DNA of 64,000 bases from Trichodesmium sp050015995 (lineage in GTDB: Bacteria; Cyanobacteriota; Cyanobacteriia; Cyanobacteriales; Microcoleaceae). The stretch spans positions 114,190-178,189 of the forward strand of contig NZ_JBNHEP010000107.1 of the NCBI RefSeq assembly GCF_050015995.1. The letters are read 5' to 3'. A program made the translations under genes and the position numbers. The stretch's first letter is position 1. Each line of letters begins with the position of its first letter. This document shows, piece by piece, positions 24,700 through 34,609 of the stretch. The notes below the pieces were generated by a model. It saw only the letters and a program-made list of their open reading frames with translations. It made no database searches and had not been told where the DNA came from.

Positions 24700-27600
24700 T
24701 CAACCTGTATTCCGCATACCAGCAGCAATACCATTAAGAGTCAACAAAGCACCACGCAATAACTCACTCTTACTATAACGAGAATGAATTACACCTGGTG
24801 TACCCGTATCATGCTGGCGCAGACGTTTCAGCAAAGCTACCTGCAACATACCCAGAGGAATAATAGTCGCATTTCGTAATTGTACAGAACGCTGTAGATC
24901 TGGATCTCCATCCAAAGGTCGCTGATGACCAGAAATTTGTAGCACTAAATCCCGTGTTAAACGATATTCAGTCGCAATTTGCTCAAACAACTGCTCAAAC
25001 CGTTCTCGATCTTCTGGTTTAGATAATTCGCGCACATAATAATGAGCAATTTGCAAATCTACCTTTGCCAAAGTCATCTCCACTTTAGAAATGACAGTAG
25101 TGAAAAACGGCCACTTCAGATAAAAGTATTGCAAAAGTTTCAGGTGTTCTTCTGGTTCTTGTTCCACAAACTCTTGTAAAGCAGTTCCCACCCCATACCA
25201 AGCAGGCAAAAGGAAGCGACTTTGAGTCCAACTAAATACCCAAGGAATTGCCCGTAAACCAGAAATTGTCTTCTTCTTATCATTCTTCCGCCGAGCTGGA
25301 CGAGAACTAATCTGTAGTTGACTAATTTCCTGAATCGGAGTAACTTGATAGAAAAATTCTACTAAATCCTCTTGTTCATAAATCAAATTTCGGTAATGGG
25401 TACGCGATCGAACCGCAAACTCCTCCATAATTTGATTCCAGCTTTCAATTTCATCAAACCCCGTATGCAGCAAACTAGCTTGAATCACTGCAGTAGTAAC
25501 ATTTTCTAAGTTAAACATTGCTAACTGAGGCAGAGAATATTTAGAAGCTAGTACCTCACCCTGTTCAGTAATCTTAATCCGCCCACTAATACTCTTACCA
25601 GGCTGGGCCAAAATTGCTTTATAAGCTGGACCGCCACCGCGTCCTACAGAACCACCACGGCCATGAAATATCCGCAAGGCAATGCCATACTCCATACCTA
25701 TCTTATGTAAAGCTTTTTGAGCCTTATGAATTTCCCAGTTACTACTCAAGAACCCAGAATCCTTATTACTATCAGAGTAACCCAACATCACTTCTTGCAG
25801 ATAAGGAGTTTCTAACTCTGAGTTAAATTGAGAATTGGGTTGTTCTTGCAATTTCTCATACCCACCAGCAAGTGCAGCTTGATATAGAGGCAACTTAAAT
25901 AAATCCTGCATGACCCGGGGAGCATTTCTCAAGTCTTCCACTGTCTCAAATAAAGGAACCACCTGAATGCTACTCGCACCAGTTGCCGGATCGTAAAGTC
26001 CTGCCTCTTGAGCTAACAACAACACTTCTAATAAATCGCTAACATCCCGACTCATACTAATAATATAGGTTTGGCAAATTTCTTGACCAAACTCTACCTG
26101 CAGTTGTCGCAGCATTCGGAAAGTGTTAATGATTTCGCAGGTTCTCTCAGAAAAAGGTAACTCTGTGGGAATTAAGGGGCGACGAGTAGGCAACTCTGTT
26201 GATAACCACTCAGTCCGCTCTGCTTCCGACATTTCTATATAAGGTTTAGGCAGAATTTGTAAATATTCAGTAACTTCCTGAATTACAGCCTCATGTACAG
26301 AAGACTCCTGACGAATATCAAGTCGCGCTAAATTAAAACCAAAAATTTCTACCTGAGAGATCAGATTTTCTAAGTCACTAGAACTTAAACCAGTTTCTTC
26401 AAGGTTACGCTGAATTAGTTGTAATTCAGCCAAAAAATCAGCACTAGACTGATAAATATCTGTTGTTTCTCGACCTTGAGAGAGAACTTCTTTTGCTCTT
26501 TGAATTTCATCACCATTATATAAACGCCAGTTACGATCGCGAGTATTTTCTAAACGCTTTTTCACGTAAGACAACTTCAAGCGATAAGGTTCTTGCCGAT
26601 AGCGAATTGCCCATTGCTCGTATACTTCAGACATTTGCAAATGGTCACGATCTAAGGAGTCCAGCAATTCTGGTAAAACATCACTCCAATGCAAAGACAA
26701 ACTTAAAAGTTCTTTGAGGCGATCGACAGCATGAATATATTTATCCAATACTATCTGACGTTGATAGCAGGCAGTTTGCCAAGTAACTGGTGGTGTACAA
26801 AAAGGATTTCCATCACGGTCTGCTCCCACCCAGGAACCAAACTTACAAAAATTGTAACTCGGTGGTTTCAGATAAGGGAAAGAACTATGTAAGGCTTGCT
26901 TAAACCTACGATGCAGTTGGGGAGTAGCGTCAAACAGAACTTCGTTAAAATAATGAAGAGTAGTTTCTACTTCATCTATTACAGTAGGTTTAAATTGGTG
27001 TAGTTCATCTGTACGCCACCACAAAAGAATTTCTTCTGTTAACTGTTTCTTGAGAGATTCTGTTTCCCAAGATGAAACCAAAGAATATTCCTCTTCTTCA
27101 TCTACCTGTAGTTCAGAAAAGCTGTCATCTACTTGATCGAGTTCTTGGAGAATTTTGGCAATGCGTCGTTGTTTTGTTCTAATTGTTCGTCGTACAATTT
27201 CTGTTGGGTGTGCTGTAAACACCAAACGGATATCTAAGTTATCAATTAATCGTTGAATTAATTGATATGGTACATTGAGAGTCTGTAGTAGAGGAAATAG
27301 ATAATGAAATGTACCCTCTCCTTCTGGTTTAGTTCTGTTATCGTTCCATATTGGTATACTTCCAACCCGCAGCGAACAACTCTCACCATCCTTAGCTACA
27401 TCATCTTTAAAGATTAGTTTTCCTGAACTATTGTTGTGAGAGTAAGCTAGTTGTTGAATTCTTTGTTCATAATGTTGTTCTACAATATTGATTAGCTGAA
27501 AATATAGAGCAAAAGCGCGGGCAGCTCGAATTGCATCTTTGAGTTCTAGTTGTTCAATCAGTTGTTCAATTTCTGAACCTATAAAGTCAGGAGCTTGTCC

Positions 27601-27795
27601 TTCTGGGGAATGAACCGAGCGCATCTTCTGGAGTATATCCACCAATTCTTGGCCACATTCTTGCCTTAGCACTGACTCCCACAAATCTTCAACTATTTTG
27701 ATTCGATTACGCAGAAACCGATCCGAGGCTGTTATTGTGGCATTTTTGAACCCTGATTCTAGCATTGTCTGTTCTGAGTGTAATAGTGAATTCAT
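24700..27795 (-). CDS. ppc: Phosphoenolpyruvate carboxylase
   Basis: This 1031-aa cytoplasmic enzyme carboxylates PEP to oxaloacetate, refilling the TCA cycle. Conserved blocks: FTAHPTEIVRRT with the catalytic His (about residue 196), SWVGADRDGNPF, LGYSDSNKDSGF, FHGRGGSVGRGGGPAY (mobile loop), IPWVFSWTQSR and the C-terminal RNTG involved in allosteric aspartate/malate binding. It lacks the N-terminal Ser phosphorylation motif of plant enzymes, as expected. A longer frame starts at 27861, but on the minus strand GGAGGAA lies 8 nt before the ATG at 27795 (MNSLLHSEQTM), a near-ideal ribosome-binding site, and the resulting length fits cyanobacterial PEPC (about 1030). It is monocistronic. Confidence 0.98.
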   Translation of the reverse strand: MNSLLHSEQTMLESGFKNATITASDRFLRNRIKIVEDLWESVLRQECGQELVDILQKMRSVHSPEGQAPDFIGSEIEQLIEQLELKDAIRAARAFALYFQLINIVEQHYEQRIQQLAYSHNNSSGKLIFKDDVAKDGESCSLRVGSIPIWNDNRTKPEGEGTFHYLFPLLQTLNVPYQLIQRLIDNLDIRLVFTAHPTEIVRRTIRTKQRRIAKILQELDQVDDSFSELQVDEEEEYSLVSSWETESLKKQLTEEILLWWRTDELHQFKPTVIDEVETTLHYFNEVLFDATPQLHRRFKQALHSSFPYLKPPSYNFCKFGSWVGADRDGNPFCTPPVTWQTACYQRQIVLDKYIHAVDRLKELLSLSLHWSDVLPELLDSLDRDHLQMSEVYEQWAIRYRQEPYRLKLSYVKKRLENTRDRNWRLYNGDEIQRAKEVLSQGRETTDIYQSSADFLAELQLIQRNLEETGLSSSDLENLISQVEIFGFNLARLDIRQESSVHEAVIQEVTEYLQILPKPYIEMSEAERTEWLSTELPTRRPLIPTELPFSERTCEIINTFRMLRQLQVEFGQEICQTYIISMSRDVSDLLEVLLLAQEAGLYDPATGASSIQVVPLFETVEDLRNAPRVMQDLFKLPLYQAALAGGYEKLQEQPNSQFNSELETPYLQEVMLGYSDSNKDSGFLSSNWEIHKAQKALHKIGMEYGIALRIFHGRGGSVGRGGGPAYKAILAQPGKSISGRIKITEQGEVLASKYSLPQLAMFNLENVTTAVIQASLLHTGFDEIESWNQIMEEFAVRSRTHYRNLIYEQEDLVEFFYQVTPIQEISQLQISSRPARRKNDKKKTISGLRAIPWVFSWTQSRFLLPAWYGVGTALQEFVEQEPEEHLKLLQYFYLKWPFFTTVISKVEMTLAKVDLQIAHYYVRELSKPEDRERFEQLFEQIATEYRLTRDLVLQISGHQRPLDGDPDLQRSVQLRNATIIPLGMLQVALLKRLRQHDTGTPGVIHSRYSKSELLRGALLTLNGIAAGMRNTG

Positions 27796-28057
27796 ATTAC
27801 TTGTTCCTCCATAACTGCTAACATCAAAAATCAATGTATTTTTTGATACTGTTTCCCTCATTAGACGGGATTTAATAGTATCAATGTCTGAAAATAGGCT
27901 GTACTAATATTTTTTTGTCTAATCTATAGTTAATATCTCCTTATTGCTAATTAAATTTTCCCGATTCAACTTTATTAATAAAAAGCAAATTTACTTTCTG
28001 GTTCCCCGTGTTGCAGGAGAGGAGCAAACAGGGTAAGGCATAGGCTCAAGAGTAGTT

Positions 28058-28218
28058 ATATCATGTCCGGATAAGAGCGTGATAAAAAACTTTCTCCTTT
28101 TCCTCCTCTTTATTCTTTCTTCTTCTTTCTTGCTTCTTCTTTCTTCCCTCCTGACTCCTGAGTTCTGACTCCTGATGACTCCGTCGTTTATTTATAAGTA
28201 TTCAACCGGACATGATAT
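28058..28218. mobile_element. MITE-like element, ATATCATGTCCGG family (copy 3)
   Basis: Left ATATCATGTCCGGATAAGAG and right ATTCAACCGGACATGATAT pair as ends. The usual inner hairpin is replaced by a TTCTTC-rich and TGACTCC-rich segment. Confidence 0.75.
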
Positions 28219-28547
28219 TAGTCTTTATTTATAAATATTCTCTCAAATTTCTCTTAAACATCAAGAGAATAGTTTTTTTATACTGCTCAAAAATTTATCA
28301 CATCACCTTAAGAAAATTTAAGCCATAGACTTACTAAATTTTATAGTATAGTGAAATACTGGTCTTCCAACAGCCAACATTAGAGATTACTGTATTAAAA
28401 CACTTTTAAACTACATCACTTCACCAGTTTGATACTAATTTTGTTAATGTTTTCCTAATATTTGAGCTATTCTTCAGTTCTAGTTTTCTCCCGATCATCA
28501 TAAATTTTCGGTAAGTGGAAAACCAGACCGTATCTTTAGTGCGTCAT

Positions 28548-28797
28548 ATATCATGTCCGGATGAACAGTTATACTAAATCCGGTTGAGAAAGAAGGTTTA
28601 TTATGAGGGTAAGGCAGAAGGCAGACGGGAGAAGGCAGAAGGGTTAGAAGGATTTGGACAAACTAGCTTTTCATAACCGGATTTGGTGTTATAAATAATT
28701 AGGGAGTCCTCCGGAGGGAGAAGTGGTGGAAAAAAGAATATATCAGGAGCAGAAGGAGAAGAAAGTTTTTTTATCACTAATTAAGCGGACATGATAT
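28548..28797. mobile_element. MITE-like element, ATATCATGTCCGG family (copy 4) carrying a nested element
   Basis: Ends ATATCATGTCCGGATGAACA and TTAAGCGGACATGATAT. Its interior contains another element at 28571-28690. Confidence 0.75.
28571..28690. mobile_element. Nested MITE-like element, AAATCCGGTT family
   Basis: ATACTAAATCCGGTTGAGAA on the left and TCATAACCGGATTTGGTGTT on the right are inverted repeats. Interior GGCAGAAGGCAGA repeats. Confidence 0.7.
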
Positions 28798-29599
28798 TAC
28801 ATTATCGAGGAGCTATGTGCCCAATTACTTCCGCACTTTATAGTGGGAGACTCCAGAATTATAAACTCCCTTTTGACGGCTGGATGGAAATGACTGGGGC
28901 AGGTTTTAACCCATAGTCAAAAATTTGTGATAATTTAAGATTTAACACACGAAGACATATGAATCATGGTAAGATCATCGTTATCTAATGGACGCTTCAG
29001 TTAAATGAGGATTAACTAAAAAGGTTTTCTGGTGCTTGCCAGCACTCTGTTTCCAACTGTTAGCACGTTGTACGCGACTAGGGAGTGAATCAACCAATCA
29101 ATACTAAAAGTAGCCTCAATGGTATGCATGACTGGAGAGAGTAGTGGCAATTGATAAAAAAAATGGGTTTCAAGCCTTGCCCCAGAAAGGCAACTTTTGT
29201 TATAATTGAAGTTTGTGGAAATTCCTACCGAGCACCTGCAGTTAATATACCATTTCGAGCCGATGTGAAACTAAGCTTGGGCTAGCAAGAGAGAAAAATA
29301 ATCAAACCCATTGCTAACGCGTTTGATGTAGCCCAGCGAAACGAAGGGAAATTGCGTTGTCCAACCTGGAAACACAAATAGACATCTCCGGAAAAGAGGG
29401 AATACTTAACTGGGAACACTTAACCCACCCCTAACCCCTCTCAGGAGGAGAGTAATTGATAATTTCTGGATGAGAATTGATTTGATTTTTAATTTTCACG
29501 CCTATGTCTAATAAAGTATTGTTTAATTTGTGCTAGTAGCACTACCCAAGGAAGCGTCAACCCCATTCAAAGATCGCGTCAAAAGGTGACGTAGTCATA

Positions 29600-29632
29600 T
29601 ATTCCTGTGGCGAGGCCACGGGGTGAATGTCA
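29600..29632 (+). other. IS200/IS605-like right-end remnant
   Basis: TATTCCTGTGGCGAGGCCAC continues GGGGTGAATGTCAA: an 8-bp hairpin (CCTGTGGC/GCCACGGG) followed by a terminal TCAA, as at 12206-12242 and 30297-30340 but on the plus strand. Confidence 0.5.
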
Positions 29633-29861
29633 ATTATTCACAGCCTATTGATTAAGATAAACAAGACTTAGGCACCAGAACCAAGAAAAACTGTTTTTTC
29701 GTAGATGTCTATATGTTTGTTCAAAATGAATGTTTGTTCAAACCAAGGATTTATCGTAGCACCCGGGTTTCGCCTTTGTAAGTCCTAATAAAAATCAAAA
29801 AAGAATCTACCTAGATACACAAAGTTAAAGTTAGTAAGAAATATAATAAAATCAAATAAAA

Positions 29862-30092
29862 TTACAACTCAGATGGATTTTCGGGAAAATTAAGCATTGG
29901 TAGGCGATCGCCCCGGAATATTTCCTCACTATACAGTCCAATTTCTGATAATAACTCATTAATGGCTTTATTACCCAACAAACCCAGCAAAACAGGAGCA
30001 GTGGCCAAGCTGAGTACAATATCTGAGGATATTTTCCAACTAGGGGTTGTAAGTGTAGGATTTTCATAGGAATTTTCTCGAAAAGATTGCAT
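29862..30092 (-). CDS. Small conserved-type protein of unknown function (76 aa)
   Basis: The product MQSFRENSYENPTLTTPSWK continues with ISSDIVLSLATAPVLLGLLG, a moderately hydrophobic segment that could lie at a membrane, then LLSEIGLYSEEIFRGDRLPM ending LNFPENPSEL. It resembles small uncharacterised cyanobacterial proteins in my memory, but I cannot name a family. The minus strand has GAGGT 7 nt before the ATG at 30092. A longer frame to 30203 exists, but its added residues overlap sequence next to a transposon end and lack a start signal. Confidence 0.6.
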   Translation of the reverse strand: MQSFRENSYENPTLTTPSWKISSDIVLSLATAPVLLGLLGNKAINELLSEIGLYSEEIFRGDRLPMLNFPENPSEL

Positions 30093-30296
30093 TTGTATTA
30101 CCTCATTGACATACTTTCCGACGTGACATCCTGCCAACGCTGACCTATAAGAGCTACAGTCACGGGCTTCCAACATCGCTGTTAGAAATTTGCCCTGCGC
30201 CACTTATCTAGGCAGAATGCCCCTGACAGCCTGACTTGACAGCCAATTTATTTCCCCCAGAGTCCCTGGGTACTAAGTTGATCACAGCCAAGTATT

Positions 30297-30510
30297 GACA
30301 TCTTCCCGACTTTGCGCAACTGCGACAACGCGGGATTTCTAACCATCGCTGATTAGGGCTTTTGGCTGCCTCTTGCAGAGGAACTGCGCTAACAATGCAC
30401 CTGCCTCCAAGGTCGAGCCTCTTTTCGGTCTTACAGTCGCTCCACAGTACGTCGCCAATCTGATGGCTCCCCTTGACACTGCTTGCCCAGCAGCCTTAAT
30501 TTAATTACTA
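30297..30510 (-). pseudogene. tnpB C-terminal fragment with right end
   Basis: The minus strand reads AAGQAVS, then RGAIRLATY encoded by the 26-bp micro-repeat, then CGATVRPKRGSTLEAGALL up to a TAG at 30339-30341. GQAVSxCGATVRP is typical of cyanobacterial TnpB C-terminal tails. Directly after the stop, AAATCCCGCG...GTCGGGAAGATGTCAA gives the right-end hairpin with TCAA terminus at about 30297. The rest of the gene is missing. Confidence 0.65.
30448..30473. repeat. Micro-repeat of about 26 bp (copy 3)
   Basis: TACGTCGCCAATCTGATGGC followed by TCCCCT; here it lies in frame within a tnpB tail. Confidence 0.65.
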
Positions 30511-30917
30511 TAGCACAATATTAGGAAAACCGCAAAATATGAGGTTTTCATCCCGACGCTCCCTTATCAGGAGAGCACAGCAGGCCTTCAACCAACGTTG
30601 AGATAAATTAGCCAAATAGATAGGTTTTTCAAGAGGTTAAAACCTTTTCTACTTATTACCTGTTCTCAAATTATACACGAAAATTATCCTAAAAGGACAG
30701 TAGCTCTAGACCAATTTTTTTGGCAAACAAGAAAAGCTGATGACTTAGTGCTAATTGGTATATATTTTATAGTATAATAATTTGCCTATAATTTTTAGCA
30801 ATATTCTACTGATTTTAGCAAGAGGCTTTTCTTTATATCTATATGATACGCTACATTCCAAAATGTCACCAATGAATAGTTAGGCCAATCAAGGGAGTCT
30901 CCCAAACAAAGGAGAAG

Positions 30918-33900
30918 ATGAAAGGGAATAAAATTATATCGACGGAAAATAGATCCCCCCTAGGAATTTGGGCACAAAAAGCCTTGGGAATTCCAGAGGT
31001 ACAAGTACAGGTAAGATTGCGTGGCAATCATTTACATATTCTCTGTGAAGCCGAAAAATGTCCCGACATGAACTTTGCCCTAGGTCAGTTTTCCCAGGCG
31101 CTGAGTCAGATAGATATAGAGTCTCTACTACCTCCTAATCAACCTCGGATTTACCAGATGTTTCTGTGTGGCCGCACTTTAGGACGGAGGCGACCTGACT
31201 GGACAGTAAAACTTGATAGTAATAAGGTAGCAACTCAGAGTCAGAGGATAAATACTACGGCTAATTCGGATGATTCAGGAACTAATTCCCACTTAACATC
31301 TAATTATGTTTCTCCTCAAAATTACTTACAAAATGATCGTGGCAGTCAAACTTTACCTGAAGAAAAATTAACAAAAGTTGGTGCTGGGCAATCTTCTAAA
31401 TTGAATATGCAGGATAATATTGCCTCTGAATTACTGTTAACTCCTCATCAGACTTCTGTCTCGACAAATGACACATTAAACCATGTCAACTTTTCATCAC
31501 CACAATTAGATTCAGAAACCTTTTCTCCCACTGAACCAGAAAAGTCCAAATTAGAAACACAGCCAGATAACCTTCAAGAATCCGATCGATATCTACTTGA
31601 TTCTCCCCTGACAGTTTCTTCTCAAAAATTAGCTGAATATGGCCATCCAGATGCAATTGCAAGTTATTTGAGTGAAATTTTAGGTGAGTTAGGGGTCTGT
31701 GTAAATGTCAATATTCGAGAAAGACAACTTAAGGAAAAATTAACAGAAACCACCCCAAAATCAGAGGATGCTGCCAAAAATACTAAATTGAAAACCCAAA
31801 AAATATTATGGGTATCCTGTGAAGCAGCTTATAGTCCCGATCCATCTCTATTGGCGGAACCAATTACCCAAAAACTACGAGACCTCAAGCTTAAAGATTT
31901 CCATGAAGCTTTAATTTCTCTACTTGTTCAGGGTGAAACTGCACCTGACTGGATGTTGCGGGTGGATCTAACTCCACCTAATTTGATGCTAAAGGAATGG
32001 GCAAGTTGGGGGGATGTGGCCGCCATTGAACGGTTGCTTAAACAAAAGTTGGCTACCCTTGCAGTGGATATTCGAGCTACCCTAAAAGAATCAACTTTAC
32101 ATTTATTCTGCACTAATACTAATAATTCTAACCAACAAGCTCCAAATCAACAGAAAACAAAAGCAGCGATCGCTAGTAAATTAGCAAAAATCCTACCAAG
32201 AGGTATCCAAGCTGCTACCATTTATGGTTGTACTCTTAATGAAACCAACCACAAAAAATCAGAGTCACCTCTATGGATAGACTGGTTAAATTTACCAGCA
32301 TCGGAAAATCCCGATCTATCTGCTGACGCTAAAGTTTTGGCAAGTCAGGGAAACCATGAAGCTATTAGTTTTCTATTAAATAGATTAGTTAATCCCGACC
32401 TAGATCAAAGATTGCAAACAGGTGGTATCCGGGTATTAATATTACCGAAGCAAGAATTATTGCACGTTATGAGCGAAGCTCCTACCTGTCCTTCTCAATC
32501 TCAAATAGGACCTATTATCTCCAATTTCTTGCGTCAACTTAAAATTCCTGGAGTTAGTGGGGTTAGGGTTTACGGTCGTCGTGCTGGTCAAAAATTGCCT
32601 TTGTGGCGCTACGGGATTAATTTTACTGGGAGAAGTCGCCAGCGTTCTGAACAAACTCCAGAGTTTGCTGCTTCTACGGAAATGGATTTTTTATCGGGTA
32701 AAAAAGCAGATCGTGTTTTCCTCAAATTAGCACCACAAACGACTGAAAAAACTGACTCAAAATTGTTACTTCCTAACAAATACATACTTACAGAACAACT
32801 GTGTACAGGTATCCAACAATTACTTATTGGTTCTCGTTTATTTCTTCCTAATGAAGAAGAATATACAAAAATTACTAATTCATTAACATATAACACTCGT
32901 AGTTATGGTAAATGGGTTGCTGCTTTTGCTTATGCTGCTCTGGGTATTTTCTTGACAGTTCAAACTGATTTAAAAGTAGGTGCAATATTAGAACGAGTTC
33001 CAGATGTTTCGCGATCGGGAAATAGTTGTCAAGGTCCGAATTGTCAAACTCCTACAGAAGAAACTTTAGATGAAAAAGCGAATTCAGAATTGACGACCTA
33101 TCCTACTTTTAATAGTCCGCAATTAGATGAACAATTAGTTCGTTATCAACAATATTTACAAGTAGAAAAAAAACCACCAGATATTTTAATAGTTGGCAGT
33201 TCTAGAGCATTAAGAGGAGTTAATCCGACAGTGCTTGAGGAAAGTTTAGCAAATTCAGGATATCCAGATTTAAGAATTTATAATTTTGGGGTAAATGGAG
33301 CAACTGCTCAAGTAGTAGATTTGATTGTACGTCAGATTTTACCACCAGAACAATTGCCACAATTAATTATTTTTGCCGATGGAGTTCGCGCTCTTAATAG
33401 TGGCAAAGTTGATAGAACTTTTGATATTATTGCCAGTTCTGAAGGTTATCAAAAAGTAGATGCAGGCACATTTATAATTGGGGATAATATATCAGAAACA
33501 TCAGTTAATTATCGGATCAATAAATACAAACAAATATTCAAAAATATCGAAGAAAAAACCGAAGAAATATCAGTTACTTATCAGCAACGCGATCGCCTAA
33601 AAAGCTTAATCGTATCAATTATTAATAATCCGAAAAATTGGAGTTTTTTGCATCAGCAAGAAAACCAGGCATTAGCAGCAGAAGATTCTCTGGAGTTAGA
33701 CGAATTTCAAGTAAATGGTTTTCTGCCAATTTCGATTAAATTTGAACCAGAAAATTACTATCAAAATTATGCTAAAGTTTCTGGTGACTACGATGCTGAT
33801 TATGCAGACTTTCAATTAACAGGAAAACAAACAACAGCACTAAAAAATTTACTACAGTATACTAAGTCAATAGGGATTAATTTTGTCTTTGTAAATATGC

Positions 33901-34133
33901 CTTTAACTACAGCATATTTAGACGAAGTACGAACTGCTTATGAACAAAAATTTCAGGAATATATGCAGCAGTTATCTGGGGAATATGCTAATTTTGTCTT
34001 CCGAGATTTAAGCAGTGCATGGCCGGAAACTTATGGTAACTTTTCTGACCCTAGCCATCTGAATCTTTACGGAGCGATCGCTGTTTCTCAAACATTAGCT
34101 GAGGATAATATTATTCCTTGGCAACAACCTTAA
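30918..34133 (+). CDS. DUF1574 family protein with SGNH-like domain and four N-terminal repeat modules
   Basis: The 1071-aa protein has one transmembrane helix (about 662-682, WVAAFAYAALGIFLTVQTDL). After it, an SGNH-like domain has ILIVGSSRALRG near 754-765 (block I with Ser in GSSR), YNFGVNGATAQV (block III-like Asn) and DPSHLNLYGA near 1042-1051 (block V Asp-x-x-His), so an acyl transfer or esterase role outside the membrane is plausible. DUF1574 is common in cyanobacteria but its role is unknown to me. Before the helix I see four diverged copies of a module with the pattern (L/W)-x-(I/V)-x-x-E-A-x-x-C/P and a final P-x-W (near 10-98, 245-350, 355-455 and 470-580). The start is supported by AAGGAG 5 nt upstream. 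Confidence 0.85.
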   Translation: MKGNKIISTENRSPLGIWAQKALGIPEVQVQVRLRGNHLHILCEAEKCPDMNFALGQFSQALSQIDIESLLPPNQPRIYQMFLCGRTLGRRRPDWTVKLDSNKVATQSQRINTTANSDDSGTNSHLTSNYVSPQNYLQNDRGSQTLPEEKLTKVGAGQSSKLNMQDNIASELLLTPHQTSVSTNDTLNHVNFSSPQLDSETFSPTEPEKSKLETQPDNLQESDRYLLDSPLTVSSQKLAEYGHPDAIASYLSEILGELGVCVNVNIRERQLKEKLTETTPKSEDAAKNTKLKTQKILWVSCEAAYSPDPSLLAEPITQKLRDLKLKDFHEALISLLVQGETAPDWMLRVDLTPPNLMLKEWASWGDVAAIERLLKQKLATLAVDIRATLKESTLHLFCTNTNNSNQQAPNQQKTKAAIASKLAKILPRGIQAATIYGCTLNETNHKKSESPLWIDWLNLPASENPDLSADAKVLASQGNHEAISFLLNRLVNPDLDQRLQTGGIRVLILPKQELLHVMSEAPTCPSQSQIGPIISNFLRQLKIPGVSGVRVYGRRAGQKLPLWRYGINFTGRSRQRSEQTPEFAASTEMDFLSGKKADRVFLKLAPQTTEKTDSKLLLPNKYILTEQLCTGIQQLLIGSRLFLPNEEEYTKITNSLTYNTRSYGKWVAAFAYAALGIFLTVQTDLKVGAILERVPDVSRSGNSCQGPNCQTPTEETLDEKANSELTTYPTFNSPQLDEQLVRYQQYLQVEKKPPDILIVGSSRALRGVNPTVLEESLANSGYPDLRIYNFGVNGATAQVVDLIVRQILPPEQLPQLIIFADGVRALNSGKVDRTFDIIASSEGYQKVDAGTFIIGDNISETSVNYRINKYKQIFKNIEEKTEEISVTYQQRDRLKSLIVSIINNPKNWSFLHQQENQALAAEDSLELDEFQVNGFLPISIKFEPENYYQNYAKVSGDYDADYADFQLTGKQTTALKNLLQYTKSIGINFVFVNMPLTTAYLDEVRTAYEQKFQEYMQQLSGEYANFVFRDLSSAWPETYGNFSDPSHLNLYGAIAVSQTLAEDNIIPWQQP

Positions 34134-34606
34134 ATAGGGTTGGCTGAAAAAAGCAGAGTATGGAGTGTGGGAAGGGTGGGAGTGTGGGAAGGATGGGAAG
34201 TGTGGGAAGGATGGGATATCAAAAAATATAGGGATAATAAAGTTGTTTAAATTGAATAGGAGCAGTTCTTTTTAAGCATCTCAGATCGAGATGTAATTTC
34301 TTGTAGCATTCTTTTTTTCAGGAATGCTATTATATCATGTCCGGATCGGAGCGCGATATAACTCCGTTCCGCTTGCGCGACCAAAAAAGTTTTTGTTTGT
34401 AGTTGGGCTTTAGCCCGATTTATAGTTAGGGCTAAAGCCCAACTACAAGCTTTAATTATAACTATTCAACCGGAGACCACATTATATCAAATCCGGTTGA
34501 ATAATTATTATAAAAAATATAATAACATTTATATTAAGATTAAGTTTGAGCAAAAGTAAAATGCAATGATACGATTATAGGTTTAAATTACTTGGTAAAG
34601 TAAAGG
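34134..34606. other. Intergenic region with adjoining MITE ends
   Basis: GTGTGGGAAGG short repeats near 34160-34210, the element at 34332-34483 and an AAATCCGGTT-family end at 34484-34507 fill most of it. Confidence 0.55.
34332..34483. mobile_element. MITE-like element, ATATCATGTCCGG family (copy 5)
   Basis: Left ATATCATGTCCGGATCGGAG; right end degraded (ATTCAACCGGAGACCACATT). The inner hairpin has perfectly complementary GTAGTTGGGCTTTAGCCC / GGGCTAAAGCCCAACTAC arms. An AAATCCGGTT-family end begins immediately after it at 34484. Confidence 0.7.
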
Positions 34607-34609
34607 GTG

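Larger units (their letters stand above)
27796..29861. other. Two kilobases of decayed mobile DNA without a supportable gene
   Basis: The first half holds TIR elements at 28058-28218 and 28548-28797 (with a nested one). From 28800 to 29650 the sequence is not AT-drift: it includes GC-richer patches, a hairpin GCCTTGCCCCAGAAAGGC at about 29173 and an IS200/IS605-like right end at 29600-29632. Short frames such as GSVNPIQRSRQKVT before that end resemble TnpB tails. I cannot reconstruct a gene. Confidence 0.55.
30093..30917. other. Intergenic region with a tnpB remnant
   Basis: It contains the IS200/IS605 remnant at 30297-30510, the micro-repeat at 30448-30473 and AT-rich sequence before the next gene. 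An AAGGAG at 30909 serves that gene. Confidence 0.6.

Noticed and set aside
28800..29600. Possible group II intron or structured RNA
   Set aside because: No 5' consensus, domain V hairpin or reverse transcriptase frame could be found; transposon debris explains the signals better.
30093..30203. N-terminal extension of the 76-aa protein to 113 aa
   Set aside because: A good ribosome-binding site precedes the ATG at 30092, and the extension lies in transposon-adjacent sequence.
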